From NCBI GenBank assembly GCA_041397365.1, contig JAWKWT010000001.1, positions 434,001 through 498,000 of the forward strand: a DNA stretch of 64,000 nt. Direction: 5' to 3'. The translations under genes and the position numbers were made by a program. Below, one piece after another: positions 1-9,279 of this stretch. The notes below the pieces were generated by a model that searched no databases, was not told the origin of the DNA, and worked only from the letters and a program-made list of their open reading frames with translations. The stretch is from P52-10 sp041397365. Its GTDB lineage: Bacteria > Pseudomonadota > Alphaproteobacteria > Rhizobiales > Xanthobacteraceae. Within the stretch, counting starts at the first letter, position 1. Every line of letters begins with the position of its first letter.

Positions 1-349
1 GTCGCGAGCGACTCATTCAACGGCACGCTGTAAAACAGCGTCACCATGAATGCGCCGACGCCATACAGCGCCAAGCCGAGCAGCGCGAACACCAGCGGGC
101 GACCGCCGCGGCCGATCAGGAGTAGCACCGCGATTACGCCAAACGCCAGCGTTCCAAAAACGAAATGGCAAAGGTCGCATTGCGAACCACGGCGTTTATC
201 GCCTGCATCGCCTTGATCGCGGTTTGCGGATCGGTCGCTTCGAGTCCCGGCATGACCGAGCAATAATAAGCGTAGAAGAATCCGGAGATCAGCGCCGCCG
301 TCAGTATTGCGAGGGCGAGGCTTACGAGTTGCAGGTATCGGACCATCAT
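1..349 (-). CDS. DUF1772-type small membrane protein, 3' truncated and frameshifted
   Basis: Read from 349 leftwards, this encodes a hydrophobic protein with a membrane segment near residues 8-30, then the motif NAVVRNATFAISF. The frame stops at 134, but the next frame continues straight on (FGTLAFGVIAVLLLIGRGG, then FMVTLFYSVPLNESLA) to the window edge. Adding one T to the T5 run at 156-160 restores a single frame (SFFGTLAF). The joined product fits the DUF1772 (anthrone oxygenase-like) family, small integral membrane proteins of unknown role. The 3' end lies outside the window. I think the break is a sequence error rather than decay, because other genes here have similar lesions. Family assignment is from remembered motifs only. 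Confidence 0.6.
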
Positions 350-401
350 TCGTCGTCAGTAGCTGAGACGGTCCGGCAAGGTCAATGTCGCGACATCGAC
401 C

Positions 402-1299
402 TCAGCCGGCGGGAATGCGTCCCGCTTCCCAGCCGAGCATCGCCTGCTTGCGCGTCATGCCCCAATGATAGCCGGTGAGCGCGCCGCTTTTTCCCAGCAC
501 GCGATGACACGGCACGACGAAGGAGATCGGATTGCGCCCGACCGCCGCGCCGACCGCGCGCGCGGCCTTCGGCCTGTCGATGCAGTCGGCGATGTCGGAA
601 TAGGTGGGCGCGGCCGAACGGAATTTTCAGCAGCGTCTCCCAGACCCGCACCTCGAAATCGGTGCCGATCAGCACCACGCGGAGCGGCTGCTCCGCGCGC
701 CATCGCGTCGGATCGAAGATGCGTTGCGCCAGCGGCGCGGTGGCGGCCGCATCCTCGGCATAGGCGGCCTTCGGCCAGCGCCGCTGCATGTCGGCCAGCG
801 CCGCCGGCTCCCCGCCCGGATCGGCGAAGGCGAGCCCCGCAAGCCCGCGGTCGCTGGCGATCACGACCGCCGTTCCGAACGGCGAGGGGTGAAAGCCGTA
901 GCGCAGCGTCAGCCCCGCGCCCCCGGCCTTCCATTCGCCCGGCGACATCGCCTCATGCGTCACGAACAGGTCGTGCAGCCGGCCGGGGCCGGACAGGCCG
1001 CTGTCCAGCGCCGCGTCGAGCACGCTGGCCGAATCGCGCAGGAGCCCCTTGGCGTGATCGAGCGTCAGCGCCTGCATGAAGGCTTTCGGCGTCAGCCCCG
1101 CCCAGCGGCGGAACAGATGGTGCAGTTCGTCCGGCGTCAGCGAGGCGGCGCCTGCGATGGCGTCGATTTCGGGCTGGTCGCGCCAGTTCTCGGAAATGTA
1201 GGCGATGGCGCGGCGCACCGAATCATAATCGCGCAGAGCGGGCGCGAGGGCGTCCGGCCGCGTGGCGTGATCCTGGATCATGGCGAGGTTCATCATCAT
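402..1299 (-). CDS. ada: Ada-like methylated-DNA-protein cysteine methyltransferase with AraC-type domain (frameshifted)
   Basis: DNA-repair protein that transfers methyl groups from O6-methylguanine to its own cysteine. The N-terminal 100 residues are an AraC-type helix-turn-helix (ISENWRDQP, FRRWAGLTPKAF). The methyltransferase half follows (FEVRVWETLLKIPFGRA). At about 605-610 the frame slips. The C-terminal part, including the catalytic VVPCHRVLGKSG motif and the end GRIPAG, lies in the next frame and stops at 402. One extra C restores GRAPTYSDIADCID. The Cys4 zinc domain of E. coli Ada is absent, so it is the shorter AraC-MGMT form. The first in-frame ATG of a run of three (1291-1299) is taken as start; a GTG at 1335 is possible. 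Same strand as the DUF2244 gene upstream. Confidence 0.8.
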
Positions 1300-1351
1300 G
1301 GCACCGATGTAATCGCCCGCCGCGCGGCGAACCACCCGCTTTCCGACACTC

Positions 1352-1861
1352 CTATAACGGATTGTACGTCACGCCGCGCTTGGCGCTCGCCAATGCCGCC
1401 GACAACGCCTTGGAAAAGCTCAGCTTCTCGTCGGGGCCGAGAAAGCTCGCGATGTCGAGGCTGCGCCCGCGCGACACCAGCGCGAGACGTTCCACGCCGA
1501 ATTCCTCGTCCGCCTCGACATCCAGCCTCACCCAGAGCGGATTGAAGCTCCATTCGGAGACGCTGCCCAGATGCGTCACCCGCCGAACATGCAGCATCGA
1601 GGGTGTGACGAAAATTTCCTCATAGGCGGCGGCCCGGTGGAAATTCACCCGGAACGCCCACCAGATCGCCAGCGCATCCAGCCCGAAAAAACCGAACACC
1701 GGCCAAGCGCCCATCGACAGGAACAGGAGTCCTGCGCCGAAGCTGATCGCGGCGATGAATCCCATCAGCACCAGAAAGCCGGTCCGGCTCAGCGAACGAT
1801 GCGGCGTCAGCAGCGCGGAAAACAGCGCCGGATCGCGATCTGGGGAATTGCCTGCGGTCAT
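1352..1861 (-). CDS. DUF2244 domain-containing membrane protein
   Basis: Predicted 169-residue inner-membrane protein. It has a polar N-terminus containing LLTPHRSLSRTGF, two closely spaced membrane helices at about residues 28-67 and a cytoplasmic C-terminal domain. HRSLS followed by two helices and a beta-rich tail is typical of DUF2244, a common alphaproteobacterial family without established function. Its ATG is only 21 bases from that of nth on the other strand, so the two genes must share or overlap promoters. It lies 52 bases upstream of the ada-like gene and may be cotranscribed with it. Confidence 0.8.
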   Translation of the reverse strand: MTAGNSPDRDPALFSALLTPHRSLSRTGFLVLMGFIAAISFGAGLLFLSMGAWPVFGFFGLDALAIWWAFRVNFHRAAAYEEIFVTPSMLHVRRVTHLGSVSEWSFNPLWVRLDVEADEEFGVERLALVSRGRSLDIASFLGPDEKLSFSKALSAALASAKRGVTYNPL

Positions 1862-1882
1862 GGGCCTTCACTATACGAAGAC

Positions 1883-2641
1883 ATGGCCAAAAAGACGATG
1901 CCGGCGACGCCCCCAGCGAAAAGCCGCCCTGCAAAATTGCCGCGTGCCGCGAAGCCCGCCGTGCGCGCGAAAAAGCCCGTCCGGGCGGCGAAGCCGAAGC
2001 GCTGGACCGAGGCCGAGGTGATCGAAGCCTTCACCCGCTTTCAGCGCGCCAATCCCGATCCGCGCGGCGAACTCGAACATCTCAATCCGTTCACGCTGGT
2101 GGTGGCGGTCGCTCTGTCCGCGCAGGCCACCGATGCCGGCGTCAACAAGGCGACGCGGAATTTGTTTCCGGTCGCCGACACGCCGGAAAAGATGCTCGCG
2201 CTCGGCGAGGAGCGGCTGCGCGACTACATCAAGACCATCGGGCTCTATCGCAACAAGGCGAAGAACGTCATCGCGCTGTCGCGCAAGCTGATCGACGAGT
2301 TCGGCGGCGAGGTGCCGAACACACGCGAGGCGCTGGAATCATTGCCGGGCGTCGGCCGCAAGACCGCCAATGTGGTGCTGAACATGGCGTTCGGCGAGCC
2401 GACCATGGCGGTGGATACGCATGTGTTCCGGGTCGGCAACCGCACCGGTCTTGCGCCGGGCAAGACGCCGCTGGAGGTCGAGCTGGGACTCGAAAAAATC
2501 ATTCCGCCGCGCTTCATGCTGCATGCGCATCACTGGCTGATCCTGCACGGCCGCTACACTTGCCTCGCCCGAAAACCGCGCTGCGAGGTGTGCATCATCG
2601 CCGATCTGTGCAAATGGCCGGAGAAGACGGTCGCGGCGTAA
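1883..2641 (+). CDS. nth: Endonuclease III
   Basis: Base-excision repair glycosylase/AP lyase for oxidised pyrimidines, 252 residues. The helix-hairpin-helix reads LPGVGRKTAN with the catalytic Lys at about residue 160. The catalytic Asp is in AVDTHVFR (about 178). The C-terminal [4Fe-4S] ligands are spaced C-x6-C-x2-C-x5-C (residues 227, 234, 237, 243). The first 40 residues are an Ala/Lys/Pro-rich tail absent from the E. coli enzyme. Start is the ATG of MAKKTMPA; the reading frame stays open further upstream, but that would run through the divergent DUF2244 gene. It converges on the CysZ-like gene with 7 bases between stops. Confidence 0.96.
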   Translation: MAKKTMPATPPAKSRPAKLPRAAKPAVRAKKPVRAAKPKRWTEAEVIEAFTRFQRANPDPRGELEHLNPFTLVVAVALSAQATDAGVNKATRNLFPVADTPEKMLALGEERLRDYIKTIGLYRNKAKNVIALSRKLIDEFGGEVPNTREALESLPGVGRKTANVVLNMAFGEPTMAVDTHVFRVGNRTGLAPGKTPLEVELGLEKIIPPRFMLHAHHWLILHGRYTCLARKPRCEVCIIADLCKWPEKTVAA

Positions 2642-2648
2642 GCGTGGG

Positions 2649-3395
2649 TTATGCCACCTTTGGCGGCGGCAGCGGCTCCAGCAACTCGCGCCGCGGCCCC
2701 GACAGGCGCTTGTGGAGGTGCACCATGAAGGCGGTGCCGAACAAAGGCGTCGCCAGATTGACGATCGGGATCGCAACGAAGGCGGCGATCACACAGCCGG
2801 CCGCGAACACGGTGGCGGCGTTCTCCTTGCGGAATGCCTTGGCCTCATCCACCGGCCGATAGCGCATCGCCGCCAGCAGGAAATATTCGCGGCCGAGCAG
2901 GAACGCGGAGACGAGGAAGAACACGATCACGCCGATTCCGGCGAAAAAGAAGAAAGGCAGCGCCAGCAGATACAGCGCCACCGCCAGCAGTGCCGTCTTG
3001 ATGCTTTCCAGCAGCGCACGCGGGATCGGCAGCGCACGGCCCGGCTCTTCCGCCGGATAATGCACGCGCTCGACCTCGTCGGCGACGTCGTCCACGAACA
3101 GGCTCGCCATCAGTGCGGTGACCGCCGGCATCAGGAACACCGCGCCGACGATGATGCCGAGCGCGGCGGCGATCGAGACGATCCAGGCGAGGATGTCGAG
3201 CGGGATGTCGAAGGAGGGGCCGAGCACGCCGCCGGCCCAGGTCTCGCCGGAAGTGGCGGCCCAGCTCAACAGCCGTTGCAGACCGATGGCGATGACGGCG
3301 ACGAGCCCGAGCGCCAGAGCGATCGAGCGCCACAGGATGCGGCGCATCGGCGGCGACACGATTTGCGACAGCGCCTTGACGATCGAATCGAGCAT
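2649..3395 (-). CDS. EI24/CysZ-like integral membrane protein
   Basis: A 248-residue polytopic membrane protein with hydrophobic stretches near residues 22-42, 66-92, 133-165 and 195-220. The paired helices, the loop HYPAEEPGRALP and the segment AFLLGREYF fit the EI24 family, which includes the sulfate channel CysZ. Sulfate transport is therefore possible, but no sulfur-assimilation gene is adjacent. The ATG at 3395 begins MLDSIVKAL. It converges with nth. Confidence 0.72.
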   Translation of the reverse strand: MLDSIVKALSQIVSPPMRRILWRSIALALGLVAVIAIGLQRLLSWAATSGETWAGGVLGPSFDIPLDILAWIVSIAAALGIIVGAVFLMPAVTALMASLFVDDVADEVERVHYPAEEPGRALPIPRALLESIKTALLAVALYLLALPFFFFAGIGVIVFFLVSAFLLGREYFLLAAMRYRPVDEAKAFRKENAATVFAAGCVIAAFVAIPIVNLATPLFGTAFMVHLHKRLSGPRRELLEPLPPPKVA

Positions 3396-3478
3396 CGTGG
3401 TGTCATCCCCGCATAAAGCAGCGCAGAGGTAGCGATCGCTCCATCGGCTCGCAAGAGCAGCCAGCGGAAATCTGCGAC

Positions 3479-4456
3479 TTAGCTCGCCAGATCGAGATCG
3501 CGGTTTTTCTCCCGCGACAGTCGCTTGGCGCGGAATCCTGGTCGCGCGCGCGTGATCCGCAGCAGGATCACCCGCGAGAACGATGCCGCATCGGCTGCTT
3601 CTCTTGCGGCGATCGTTTCCGTCTCTTCGTCAGGCGCCTCAGGAGCCAGCGGCGGCGCTTCGATCGTGGGTGGAAACGGATCGAAGGTGCCCGCCACCTC
3701 CTCAGGCGGCTTCGGCTTGTCGGCCCAATGGAGCATTGTGTAATCGAATCCCTCTTCGATCGTCGGCTTGATGATCGCGAAGTAGGGCGAGATGTCGAAA
3801 TCGCGCGGCATGTAGAGCGATGAATCGCGGATGTGCAGGATCGCGCGGCGCGCCTTGCGGCTGCCGGCCTGCGTCACCTTCGGCAGGATCGGATAGCGCA
3901 CCGCTTCGAACGCCTGCGCGATCAGCGCCGAGCAGATGATCCGCGTCGGATCGCCGGAGCCCATCGCGATCATCTGCCGCCGCCATTTCTGCGGGATCGG
4001 CAGCGGAATGAGATAGCGCATCAGGTCGACGATGTTCTTGGTGTCGTAGCCGAAGCCGACGCGATTGATGGCGTAGCGGCACACCGTGTTGCGGTCCTCG
4101 AACGACAGCCCGACGGGACGGCAGATGCGCGTGTGATAGACGAAATATTTCGACAGCGGCGCGGTGACGACGCCTTCGCCGATATTGGCCTCGATGATGA
4201 CGTGCTGCTCGCCGTCCGGCTCGAACGCGCCGTCGATCGGCCCGACATAGAGCGCCGCATGCGACCAGGTCGATTGCGTCAGATATTTGATGACGCCGGA
4301 AATGCGGTTGTTGCCTTCGACAAGCAACACGTCGCCCGGCTCCATCATCTCATTGAGATGTTCGGGGTCGCTGGGCGTAAACGGTTCGAACCCGATCGCT
4401 TCATGCTGAAGGTAGCGGGCGATCATTTTTCCGATCGCGTCGAGCATCAAGCCCAT
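3479..4456 (-). CDS. YiiX/YebB-like permuted NlpC/P60 cysteine hydrolase
   Basis: A 325-residue protein with the circularly permuted papain-like arrangement. His is in STWSHAALYVG (about residue 66), Glu in VIIEANIGEG (about 89) and the candidate nucleophile Cys in RIICSALIAQAF (about 175). Such proteins (YiiX/YebB, LRAT-like) act on cell-wall peptides or acyl groups; the substrate here is unknown. No signal peptide is evident. Residues 250-325 are an acidic Pro-rich tail followed by a basic stretch, not part of the catalytic fold. The start is supported by GAGAGGA seven bases upstream. It is divergent from the amine oxidase gene across a 242-base gap that I read as noncoding. Confidence 0.72.
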   Translation of the reverse strand: MGLMLDAIGKMIARYLQHEAIGFEPFTPSDPEHLNEMMEPGDVLLVEGNNRISGVIKYLTQSTWSHAALYVGPIDGAFEPDGEQHVIIEANIGEGVVTAPLSKYFVYHTRICRPVGLSFEDRNTVCRYAINRVGFGYDTKNIVDLMRYLIPLPIPQKWRRQMIAMGSGDPTRIICSALIAQAFEAVRYPILPKVTQAGSRKARRAILHIRDSSLYMPRDFDISPYFAIIKPTIEEGFDYTMLHWADKPKPPEEVAGTFDPFPPTIEAPPLAPEAPDEETETIAAREAADAASFSRVILLRITRARPGFRAKRLSREKNRDLDLAS

Positions 4457-4698
4457 GATCGTATCCTCTCGCGGCTCGTTCCGGCCGCTTGTCTCCCTTG
4501 TCGTGGTTCCAGACTGGGCAAAACTATTTGCAATTTAGTTCATGCGGAGGATTACGGAAATCACCAAAGGTTCACCATGCTGCGTTGCCACGGCGGGTAT
4601 GATCGGGCAAGTTCATGCGATGTTCTCGTGTGACGGTCCAGGACGACAGAGGCTAACCCTTTTTTCGCGATGCTTGCAGAATTTTCGGAAACCATGAG

Positions 4699-6099
4699 AT
4701 GACAATTTCCCGCCGCAGCTTCCTCGCGGCGGCGACGGCGTCGCTGGCGTTTCCGAATCTCGGACGGGCAGCGAGCGTCGCGTTGCCGCGCGAGACCGAG
4801 ATCGTCGTGGTCGGCGCGGGCGCTGCCGGCATCGCGGCTGCGCGGCGGATCGCCGCTGCCGGCCGCAAGGCGGTGGTGATCGAGGCGTCGAACCGTCTCG
4901 GCGGCCGCTGCTGGACCGACACGGAAACCTTCGGCGTGCCGTTCGATCGCGGCGCGCGCTGGATCTTCGGGCAGAGCGACAATCCGGTCGCAAAGCAGGC
5001 GCGCATCGTCGGCATGGACATCTATGCCGCGCCGCAGGCGCAAAAGATCAGGATCGGCCGCCGCAACGCGCGCGCGGGCGAGACGGAGGACTTTCTCGCG
5101 ACCCTCGTGCGCACCAATCGCGCCTTCGCCGATCCGGGGCGCAAGGCGGATGTAACAGCGCTGGAGGCAATGCCGAAGGACACCGGCGACTGGGCCGGCA
5201 CGCTGCAATTCGCGCTCGGCCCGGCGCAGACGTCGAAGGATCTGAAGGACATGTCGGTGCAGGATCTCGCGCGCATGCAGCCGCGCGACGCCGGCGCGTT
5301 CTGCCGTCAGGGGTTTGGCGCGCTGGTGACGCGGCTGGCCGATTCCATTTCCGTCGTGCCCGGCGCGCCGGTGACGCGGATCGTCTGGGCGGGGCGCGAG
5401 CTTGGCGTCGAAACCGCGAAGGGGCGCGTGACGACGCGCGCGATCATCGTCACCGCCTCGACCAATGTGCTGATGTCGGGCGCGCTCAAATTCGCGCCGG
5501 ACCTGCCGAAGCGGCACGGCGACGCGCTCTCGCGGCTGACGCTCGGTAGCTACGACCACATCGCGCTGGAATTTTCGGGAAACCCGCTCGGCCTGCCGCG
5601 AGACGATGTCATGATCGAGAAAAGCGACAGCGACCGGACCGGCCTGCTGCTCGCCAATATCGGCGATACCTCGCTCTGCACGGTCGATGTCGGCGGCGAT
5701 TTCGGCCGGGCTCTGTCCGCCGAGGGCGAGGCGGCGATGGTGGATTTCGCGACGTCCTGGCTGACGAAGCTTTACGGCGCGGACGTCAAGGCGGCGATCC
5801 GACGCTCGGCGGTGACGCGATGGAATGCGTCGCCGTTCACGCTGGGCGCGATGTCGGCGGCCGCTTCCGGCGGCCAGGGCGCGCGCCGTGTTCTGATGGA
5901 GCCGCTCGGCGGATTGTTCTTCGCCGGCGAGGCGGCGCATGAGACGCTGTGGGGCACGGTCGGCGGCGCATGGGAATCCGGCGAGCGGGCCGCGGAAGCG
6001 GCGCTCCGCCGCATCGGCGCGCTGAAGCCGGAGCCGAGCGACGAGCCGCCGTCGAAAACGAAGGCGAAACGCAAGGCGCGGCCGCGCAAAACGCAGTAG
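4699..6099 (+). CDS. Tat-exported FAD-dependent amine oxidase family protein
   Basis: Flavin amine oxidase-like protein of 466 residues. It starts with a twin-arginine signal (SRRSFLAAATASLAF, cleavage near residue 25), followed by the FAD-binding VVVGAGAAGIAAARR and the GG motif RLGGRCWTD. The C-terminal FFAGEAAHE...GTVGGAWESG is the usual FAD-contacting end of the family. Residues after about 445 are a Lys/Arg-rich tail. Presumed periplasmic; the amine substrate cannot be told from sequence. Transcribed alone, it converges on the TauE gene with 4 bases between stops. Confidence 0.85.
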   Translation: MTISRRSFLAAATASLAFPNLGRAASVALPRETEIVVVGAGAAGIAAARRIAAAGRKAVVIEASNRLGGRCWTDTETFGVPFDRGARWIFGQSDNPVAKQARIVGMDIYAAPQAQKIRIGRRNARAGETEDFLATLVRTNRAFADPGRKADVTALEAMPKDTGDWAGTLQFALGPAQTSKDLKDMSVQDLARMQPRDAGAFCRQGFGALVTRLADSISVVPGAPVTRIVWAGRELGVETAKGRVTTRAIIVTASTNVLMSGALKFAPDLPKRHGDALSRLTLGSYDHIALEFSGNPLGLPRDDVMIEKSDSDRTGLLLANIGDTSLCTVDVGGDFGRALSAEGEAAMVDFATSWLTKLYGADVKAAIRRSAVTRWNASPFTLGAMSAAASGGQGARRVLMEPLGGLFFAGEAAHETLWGTVGGAWESGERAAEAALRRIGALKPEPSDEPPSKTKAKRKARPRKTQ

Positions 6100-6103
6100 G
6101 TTT

Positions 6104-6877
6104 TTACGGCCGCAGCCACGGATCGAGCAGCGGCATGCCGACGATTCCGGCGAGCGCGATCAGCGTGTAGCAGATGCGGCGGAACAGCGTGTCGCTGGCA
6201 ATCCCGAACAGGCTCGCGCCGATGAACAGCCCAATCGCATAGGCCGGGCCGATCAGCAGCGAGAGCATCATGACGTCGCGCGTCAGCAGGCCGCCGAGAA
6301 GATAGCTGGCGAAGGCGAAGATGCTGCTGGCGGCGAAATACAGCACGATGTTGGCGCGAATGACGGAGGTCGCCACCGGTCGCCCGAGCCAATAGGCGAC
6401 GATCGGCGGTCCGCCGCTCTGTGCCAGCCCGCCAAGAAATCCCGAAAGCCCGCCGACGCCCGCGGTGATCGCCGCATGGTCGGGGCCGCGATAGCGCCAG
6501 CCGGACATCAGCAGCATCAGCAGCGCGAGCACGAACAGGCAGATGATCCAGCGTGTCAGCAAGGGATCGAAGCTCAGCAGCGCATAGGCGCCGAGCGGCA
6601 CGCCGAACAGCGCGCCGAGCGCCATCCAGGCCACAGGCTTTCGCTGCGCGCTGCGCCAGGCGGGCGGAATCAGCGGCGCGGCGGCGACGAGGTCGACCAG
6701 CATCAGCATGACGGCGGCGGTGCGCGGCAGAATGACGGTGCTGGCGAGCGGCATGAAGATCAGCGCGCCGCCGAATCCGGAAAAGCCGCGCGCGATGCTG
6801 GCGATCAGCGCGAAGGCGATCAACGCCAGCAGCGTGAACGCATCGACGCCGTCCGGCAGAAGTCCCGCGAGGGTCAT
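6104..6877 (-). CDS. TauE/SafE family sulfite/anion exporter
   Basis: A 257-residue, almost wholly hydrophobic protein with about eight membrane helices. It carries the family repeat FSGFGGALIFMPLAS near the N-terminus and GGLSGFLGGLAQSGGPP in the second half. TauE/SafE proteins export sulfite, sulfoacetate or other anions; the real substrate is unknown. Its ATG overlaps the pheT stop (ATGA), so it is translationally coupled as the last gene of the phe operon, although a functional link with tRNA charging is not obvious. Confidence 0.85.
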   Translation of the reverse strand: MTLAGLLPDGVDAFTLLALIAFALIASIARGFSGFGGALIFMPLASTVILPRTAAVMLMLVDLVAAAPLIPPAWRSAQRKPVAWMALGALFGVPLGAYALLSFDPLLTRWIICLFVLALLMLLMSGWRYRGPDHAAITAGVGGLSGFLGGLAQSGGPPIVAYWLGRPVATSVIRANIVLYFAASSIFAFASYLLGGLLTRDVMMLSLLIGPAYAIGLFIGASLFGIASDTLFRRICYTLIALAGIVGMPLLDPWLRP

Positions 6878-9279
6878 CCCCGCAAGGTGCCGCCGGTGCG
6901 CTTGGCGATCTCCGCAACGATCTTCGCCGCGACCGCGTCGATCTCCTGATCGGTCAGCGTTTTTTCACGCGGCTGAAGCGTCACCGCGATCGCCACCGAC
7001 TTCTTGTCCGGATCGATGCCCTTGCCGTCATAAACGTCGAACACCGCCACGTTCGAAATCAGCTTGCGGTCCACGCCTTGCGCGAAGCGGACGATGTCGC
7101 CCGCCTTGACGGCGCGATCCACGATGAAGGCGAAGTCGCGCGACACCGGCTGGAACGCGGACAGTTCCAGCAGCGGCTTTGCGCGCGTCGCCCGCGCCTT
7201 CGCCTCGGGAATGCGGTCGAGGATGATCTCGAAAGCGACGATCGGGCCTTCCGCGCCGAGCGCCTCCAGCGCGCGCGGATGCAGCTCGCCGAAATGGCCC
7301 AGAATGTTTTGCGGACCCATCTGGATCGTGCCGGAGCGTCCCGGATGCAGCCATGGCGCGCCGCCCGCGACGATCTGCAACGCCTGCACCGAAGCGCCGG
7401 CGGCGGCGAGCACGGCTATCGCGTCGGCCTTGGCGTCGAGCGCTGTGGGCTGCGCCGATCCCGACCAGAAACGGCCGAGGCCCGCGGGCGAGGCGAGGCC
7501 GCGCCGCACGCCGCTCGCGGCGATGAACTGTTCCTCGGGGCGGTCGCCCTTGAAAATCTGTCCGACCTCGAACAGCGCCGTGTCGGTGAACCCGCGATCC
7601 GCATTGCGCTGGCTCGCCGCGACCAGACTCGGAATGAGGCTCGGGCGCATGTCGGAGAGATCCGCGGCAATCGGGTTGGAGAGCGTCAGCTCCGCCTTGC
7701 CGCCGCCGAACAGTTCGGCCTGCGGTTTGGAGACGAACGACCACGTTACCGCCTCGACCAGGCCGCGCGTGGCCAGCGCGCGCTTGGCTCTGCGCGTGCG
7801 TAGCTGGATCGGCGTCAGGATCGGCTTGCGCGGAGCGTCGCCGCGCTCGAACGGCGTCAGCGGCACGCGATCGACACCGACGATGCGCACGATCTCCTCG
7901 ACGATATCGGCCTTGCCGGCCACATCCGCGCGCCAGCTCGGCACCGCGACCTTGATGACGGGACCGTTGCCGGCGACGGTGAAGCCGAGCCAAGTGAGGA
8001 TGCGCCGCATCTCGACAAACGGCACGTCGATGCCGGCGAGGCGCTTCACCTCGTCGAGCGGGAAGTCGATGATGCGATCGTCACCGAACGTATTGCCGAC
8101 GATGACGGCCTCGGACGGCGTGCCGCCGCACAAGTCCATCACCATCGCGGTCGCGAGTTCGAGGCCCGGCACCATGAAGGCCGGATCGACGCCGCGCTCG
8201 AAGCGATAGCGCGCATCCGAATTGATGCCGAGCTTGCGGCCGGTATGGGCGATGTTGATCTCGTTCCACAGCGCCGATTCGATCAGCACGTCGGTCGTCG
8301 TCTCCGAGCAGCCGGACGCCTCGCCGCCCATGATGCCGGCCAGCGATTCGACGCCGGCCTCGTCAGCGATGACGCACATCGTGTCGTCGAGCGTGTAGAT
8401 CTTTCCGTCCAGCGCCAGCAGGCTCTCGCCGTTTTTCGCGCGGCGAACGACCAGATCGCCCTTCACTTTCGCAGCATCGAAGACGTGCAGCGGCCGGCCG
8501 CGATCGAAGGTCATGTAATTGGTGATGTCGACCAGCGCGTTGATCGGGCGCAGGCCGATCGCGGTCAGGCGCTTTTGCAGCCAGTCCGGCGACGGGCCGT
8601 TCTTCACGCCGCGCACGAGGCGCAGCGCGAAGCCCGGACACAGGCTTTCGTCCTCGACTTTCACCTGTACCGGCGAGGGGAACGCGCCCTTCACCGGCCT
8701 GATCGCCGCATCCTTCAGCGTGCCCATGTCGGCGGCCGACAGGTCGCGGGCGATGCCATGGATCGAGGTGCAGTCGGCGCGGTTCGGCGTGAGATTGATC
8801 TCGATCACCGGATCGCCGAGCTTCGCCCATTCGACATATTGCACGCCGACCGGCGCATCCTCGGGCAATTCGATGATGCCGTCATGATCGTTGGAAAGTT
8901 CGAGTTCGGCAGCCGAGCACAGCATGCCGCGGCTTTCGATCCCGCGGATCGTGCCGATGCCGAGCGTGATGTTCTTGCCCGGAATGAACGTGCCGGGCGG
9001 CGAGAACACGCTGGTGAGCCCTGCGCGCGCGTTCGGCGCGCCGCAGACGACCTGCACCGGCGCGCCGCTCCCCGTATCGACCATGCAGACGCGCAGGCGA
9101 TCGGCGTTCGGATGCTGCTCGGCGGAGATCACCTTGGCGATGGTGAAGGCGGATAGCGCCTTGGCCTTGTCGTCCAGATGCTCGACCTCGAGCCCGATCA
9201 TCGTCAGCTTCTCGGCGAGCTTGTCCAGCGGCTCGTCGGTGTCGAGATGATCCTTCAGCCAGGAGAGGGTGAATTTCAT
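6874..9279 (-). CDS. pheT: Phenylalanyl-tRNA synthetase beta subunit
   Basis: Beta chain (801 residues) of the heterotetrameric class II enzyme that charges tRNA-Phe. The N-terminus (MKFTLSWLKDHL) leads into the EMAP-II-like tRNA-binding fold (about 40-150; PNADRLRVCMVD, QVVCGAPN). The B3/B4 editing region (GIARDLSAADMG), B5 and catalytic-like B6/B7 domains follow. The C-terminal FDX-ACB domain (FQPVSRDFAFIV) is complete. The ATG overlaps the pheS stop (ATGA). The frame stays open upstream through pheS, but that part is only a shadow, so this is not a PheS-PheT fusion. Confidence 0.97.
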   Translation of the reverse strand: MKFTLSWLKDHLDTDEPLDKLAEKLTMIGLEVEHLDDKAKALSAFTIAKVISAEQHPNADRLRVCMVDTGSGAPVQVVCGAPNARAGLTSVFSPPGTFIPGKNITLGIGTIRGIESRGMLCSAAELELSNDHDGIIELPEDAPVGVQYVEWAKLGDPVIEINLTPNRADCTSIHGIARDLSAADMGTLKDAAIRPVKGAFPSPVQVKVEDESLCPGFALRLVRGVKNGPSPDWLQKRLTAIGLRPINALVDITNYMTFDRGRPLHVFDAAKVKGDLVVRRAKNGESLLALDGKIYTLDDTMCVIADEAGVESLAGIMGGEASGCSETTTDVLIESALWNEINIAHTGRKLGINSDARYRFERGVDPAFMVPGLELATAMVMDLCGGTPSEAVIVGNTFGDDRIIDFPLDEVKRLAGIDVPFVEMRRILTWLGFTVAGNGPVIKVAVPSWRADVAGKADIVEEIVRIVGVDRVPLTPFERGDAPRKPILTPIQLRTRRAKRALATRGLVEAVTWSFVSKPQAELFGGGKAELTLSNPIAADLSDMRPSLIPSLVAASQRNADRGFTDTALFEVGQIFKGDRPEEQFIAASGVRRGLASPAGLGRFWSGSAQPTALDAKADAIAVLAAAGASVQALQIVAGGAPWLHPGRSGTIQMGPQNILGHFGELHPRALEALGAEGPIVAFEIILDRIPEAKARATRAKPLLELSAFQPVSRDFAFIVDRAVKAGDIVRFAQGVDRKLISNVAVFDVYDGKGIDPDKKSVAIAVTLQPREKTLTDQEIDAVAAKIVAEIAKRTGGTLRG